DNA from: Aquimarina brevivitae
Lineage (GTDB): Bacteria > Bacteroidota > Bacteroidia > Flavobacteriales > Flavobacteriaceae
DNA length: 64,000 nt
Reading direction: 5' to 3'
Assembly: GCF_004216895.1 (NCBI RefSeq)
Contig: NZ_SGXE01000002.1
Location: 744,001 to 808,000, forward strand
This document shows, piece after piece, positions 62,396 to 64,000 of the stretch. How positions within the stretch are numbered: the first letter of the stretch is position 1; every line of letters starts with the position of its first letter. Both the position numbers and the translations under genes were made by a program. The notes below the pieces were generated by a model. The model was not told the DNA's origin and searched no databases. It saw only the letters and a list, made by a program, of their open reading frames with translations.

Positions 62396-63217
62396 TTATT
62401 TGGGTTTGATGACAACTGATTCAATGACCTCTTCAATGGTTAATTGCAAATTTTTGGGTAACATATTATCTTTTGGTATCACCGCAAGATATCTGTCGTT
62501 ATTGGAGTCAAAAACTTGCTTATAAATTGGATCGTCTAATGCTAACATATCACAAATCTCTCTAATCAGGTCATAATGATATGATAAATCTGTACTCCCT
62601 AAATGAAATACCCCTTTTTTATTGCGATTAATGATATAATGCACTTGCTGGGTGAGTTTAGCAATATGAGTGGCATTAATTATAACATTTGGAAATACCT
62701 CTATCGGGGCGTTTAAGTCGTGGAGCATTTTCAATTCTTCTACTCGTGGAGTTTTTGCCCCAAAAATCATCGGTATTCTTAGAATGGCGTAGCGGCTAGT
62801 AGGTAAGCGCATTAAGGCATTTTCAATCTTTATTTTAAAACGGCCATAAACACTTTCACTAAGCGTTTTATCATATTCATAGGATGGATAATTGCTAAAG
62901 GAGTCAAAAACATTGGCACTTGACAGGAATAATAGTTTTGATTTATGTTTTGTTATCCAGTTTATGATTCGGTAGTGCGCGTCCAATTGCGAATTAAAAT
63001 TTCCGCGTATAGCAGAAACGATGACCTTTGGCTTTAGATTATCTAATAATATAGTGATATCTTCAAGCTCCATATCATACTGAAAAAATTTTTGATTTTT
63101 TTCGTAAAAATCATTATCCGTATGATAGGTACCATAGGTGTCAAAATAGGAATTGAGCTCCTTATATAAGGCGCTGCCTATAAATCCACTTGCTCCTATG
63201 ATTAAGACTTTACTCAA
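62396..63217 (-). CDS. NAD(P)-dependent sugar epimerase/reductase-like protein (RmlD/extended SDR)
   Basis: A 273-residue extended SDR-type protein. The nucleotide-binding GASGFIGSALYKEL is at the N-terminus. LLFLSSANVFD supplies a Ser, and VYGRFKIKIEN has the YxxxK pair of catalytic Tyr and Lys. PMIFGAKTPRVEELK and the C-terminal VFHLGSTDLSYHYDLIREIC complete an RmlD-like pattern. The family reduces or epimerises nucleotide sugars, but no partner sugar gene is nearby, so the substrate is unknown. Confidence 0.8.
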   Translation of the reverse strand: MSKVLIIGASGFIGSALYKELNSYFDTYGTYHTDNDFYEKNQKFFQYDMELEDITILLDNLKPKVIVSAIRGNFNSQLDAHYRIINWITKHKSKLLFLSSANVFDSFSNYPSYEYDKTLSESVYGRFKIKIENALMRLPTSRYAILRIPMIFGAKTPRVEELKMLHDLNAPIEVFPNVIINATHIAKLTQQVHYIINRNKKGVFHLGSTDLSYHYDLIREICDMLALDDPIYKQVFDSNNDRYLAVIPKDNMLPKNLQLTIEEVIESVVIKPK

Positions 63218-63261
63218 AAATTGTTACTGTTTAATTGCTAAATGTTGCTTTTTATAAGTGT

Positions 63262-63307
63262 ATAAAAAAAAGTTTCAAAATCACCTACTAACGTAATCTT
63301 GAAACTT
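63262..63307 (-). terminator. Rho-independent terminator after gcvT
   Basis: Read on the minus strand: a 9-bp stem AAGTTTCAA/TTGAAACTT with a ~20-nt loop followed by a run of T (A run at 63264-63271 on the plus strand). It lies just past the gcvT stop, between gcvT and the epimerase-like gene. Confidence 0.7.
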
Positions 63308-63332
63308 CATAAATCTGTTTTTATTATGTGTC

Positions 63333-64000
63333 TTATCCTTTGTAAAATGGTAATTTAACTACGGTTGCTGGTATGGATTTTTTTCGCACCTGAATAAATA
63401 CATTACTTCCAGGAGAAGCGTAACTTTTAGGTACGTATCCCAATCCAATTGCTTTTTGTAACGAAGGCGACATCGTACCAGAAGTTACGACCCCTATCAC
63501 TTTACCTTGTTCATCTACAATATCGTAATCTTTTCTTGGAATACCTCTTTCCTCTATCTCAAATCCTACTAGTTTGCGCGATACACCTTCTTCTTTTTGC
63601 TTTGCTAAAGCTTCTGAGTTTATAAAATCTTTAGTAAACTTGGTAATCCAACCTAATCCAGCTTCTAGTGGACTAGTTTGGTCAGTGATATCATTACCAT
63701 ATAAACAGTATCCCATTTCTAAACGTAATGTATCTCTTGCAGCAAGACCAATAGGCTTAATTCCATAAGAAGCACCAGCTTCTAATACTTTATCCCAAAT
63801 TTGCTTTACTTCTGTGTTTCTGCAATAGATTTCAAACCCACCACTACCAGTGTAACCCGTAGCAGATATAATTACATTAGGGATATCAGCAAAATCACCT
63901 ACCACAAAGTTGTAAAAGGAAATCTCGCTAAGTTTTACCGAAGTTAATGACTGCATGGCTTCAGCTGCTTTTGGACCTTGAATAGCAAGTAAAGAATACT
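63333..64000 (-). CDS. gcvT: Aminomethyltransferase of the glycine cleavage system (5' end outside window)
   Basis: The open frame continues through position 64000, so only the C-terminal ~222 residues are visible. They begin [17 protein letters not shown], continuing with [16 protein letters not shown] (tetrahydrofolate-binding region), [38 protein letters not shown], and the C-terminal [21 protein letters not shown]...[13 protein letters not shown]. These are standard for the T-protein. An in-frame Met at 63956 is internal, not the start. Confidence 0.95.
   Translation of the reverse strand, partial: YSLLAIQGPKAAEAMQSLTSVKLSEISFYNFVVGDFADIPNVIISATGYTGSGGFEIYCRNTEVKQIWDKVLEAGASYGIKPIGLAARDTLRLEMGYCLYGNDITDQTSPLEAGLGWITKFTKDFINSEALAKQKEEGVSRKLVGFEIEERGIPRKDYDIVDEQGKVIGVVTSGTMSPSLQKAIGLGYVPKSYASPGSNVFIQVRKKSIPATVVKLPFYKG

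Noticed and set aside
1-64000. CRISPR arrays, insertion sequences, prophage or integrative elements
   Set aside because: I saw no spaced direct repeats, transposase, integrase or phage gene. Codon use and AT content look uniform and the gene content is core metabolism.

Overview
The window comes from the chromosome of a member of the Flavobacteriaceae (Bacteroidota). The evidence is an AT-rich sequence, many promoters that fit the Bacteroidota -7 consensus TAnnTTTG, a near absence of Shine-Dalgarno sequences, a PorX-type regulator of type IX secretion, a fused LpxC/FabZ enzyme, a BshA-type bacillithiol glycosyltransferase, bifunctional HisB and HisIE, and an OmpA-family protein with a DUF11-like repeat. 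Almost everything is core chromosome. I see no prophage, transposon, CRISPR array, rRNA or tRNA gene.

Layout. 1-12.7 kb is mostly minus strand: a truncated secreted nuclease-like gene, a LOG-family protein, uvrA, aroB, a proline dehydrogenase with a VOC protein (plus strand), alanine dehydrogenase, tsaE and porX. 12.8-20.2 kb is plus strand: an HD phosphohydrolase, then the lipid A block lpxD, lpxC/fabZ, lpxA, efp, a second lpxD-like gene, an NTF2-like gene and sucD. 20.4-28.5 kb has an M16 peptidase lipoprotein, fabG, a VWA membrane protein, a prohibitin-like protein, and a two-gene unit of a SatD-family protein and a DUF3307 membrane protein. 28.6-36.4 kb is a complete histidine operon with its own leader-peptide attenuator and an embedded tRNA-binding-domain gene. 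36.6-42.0 kb has rpsA, pyrR, pyrB, a STAS-like gene, rnz and pdxH. 42.1-50.6 kb has an OmpA-family protein, a SixA-like phosphatase with ppk1 and a Ppx/GppA protein, miaE, and dnaX split by a run of 12 A. 50.7-64 kb has rnpB (RNase P RNA), bshA, a DUF1338/Lrp/FAD-Fe-S cluster, an LpxH-like phosphoesterase, aroC, a dicarboxylate/amino acid symporter, a 58-residue membrane protein, a DCC-family protein, an epimerase-like protein and the end of gcvT.

How the genes connect. The his operon covers nearly the whole pathway from PRPP to histidinol and on to histidine. The lipid A genes, together with the LpxH-like gene further on, cover early lipid A synthesis. DUF1338 and the FAD/Fe-S dehydrogenase could be consecutive steps (2-oxoadipate to D-2-hydroxyglutarate to 2-oxoglutarate) under the Lrp-type regulator that lies between them. 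The SixA/Ppk1/Ppx genes form a polyphosphate group.

Most interesting points. (1) The SatD-family protein aligns by eye with the class III nucleotide cyclase layout and carries a C-terminal HTH. Its partner DUF3307 protein has four membrane helices each with an i/i+4 pair of His/Asp residues, and the pair sits behind a large inverted repeat. This could be an uncharacterised nucleotide-signalling or membrane-metalloenzyme module. (2) dnaX needs a -1 shift at A12, next to an SD-like AAGGAG. (3) The his leader peptide has four consecutive His codons. (4) A CsaA-like gene is translationally embedded between hisA and hisF.
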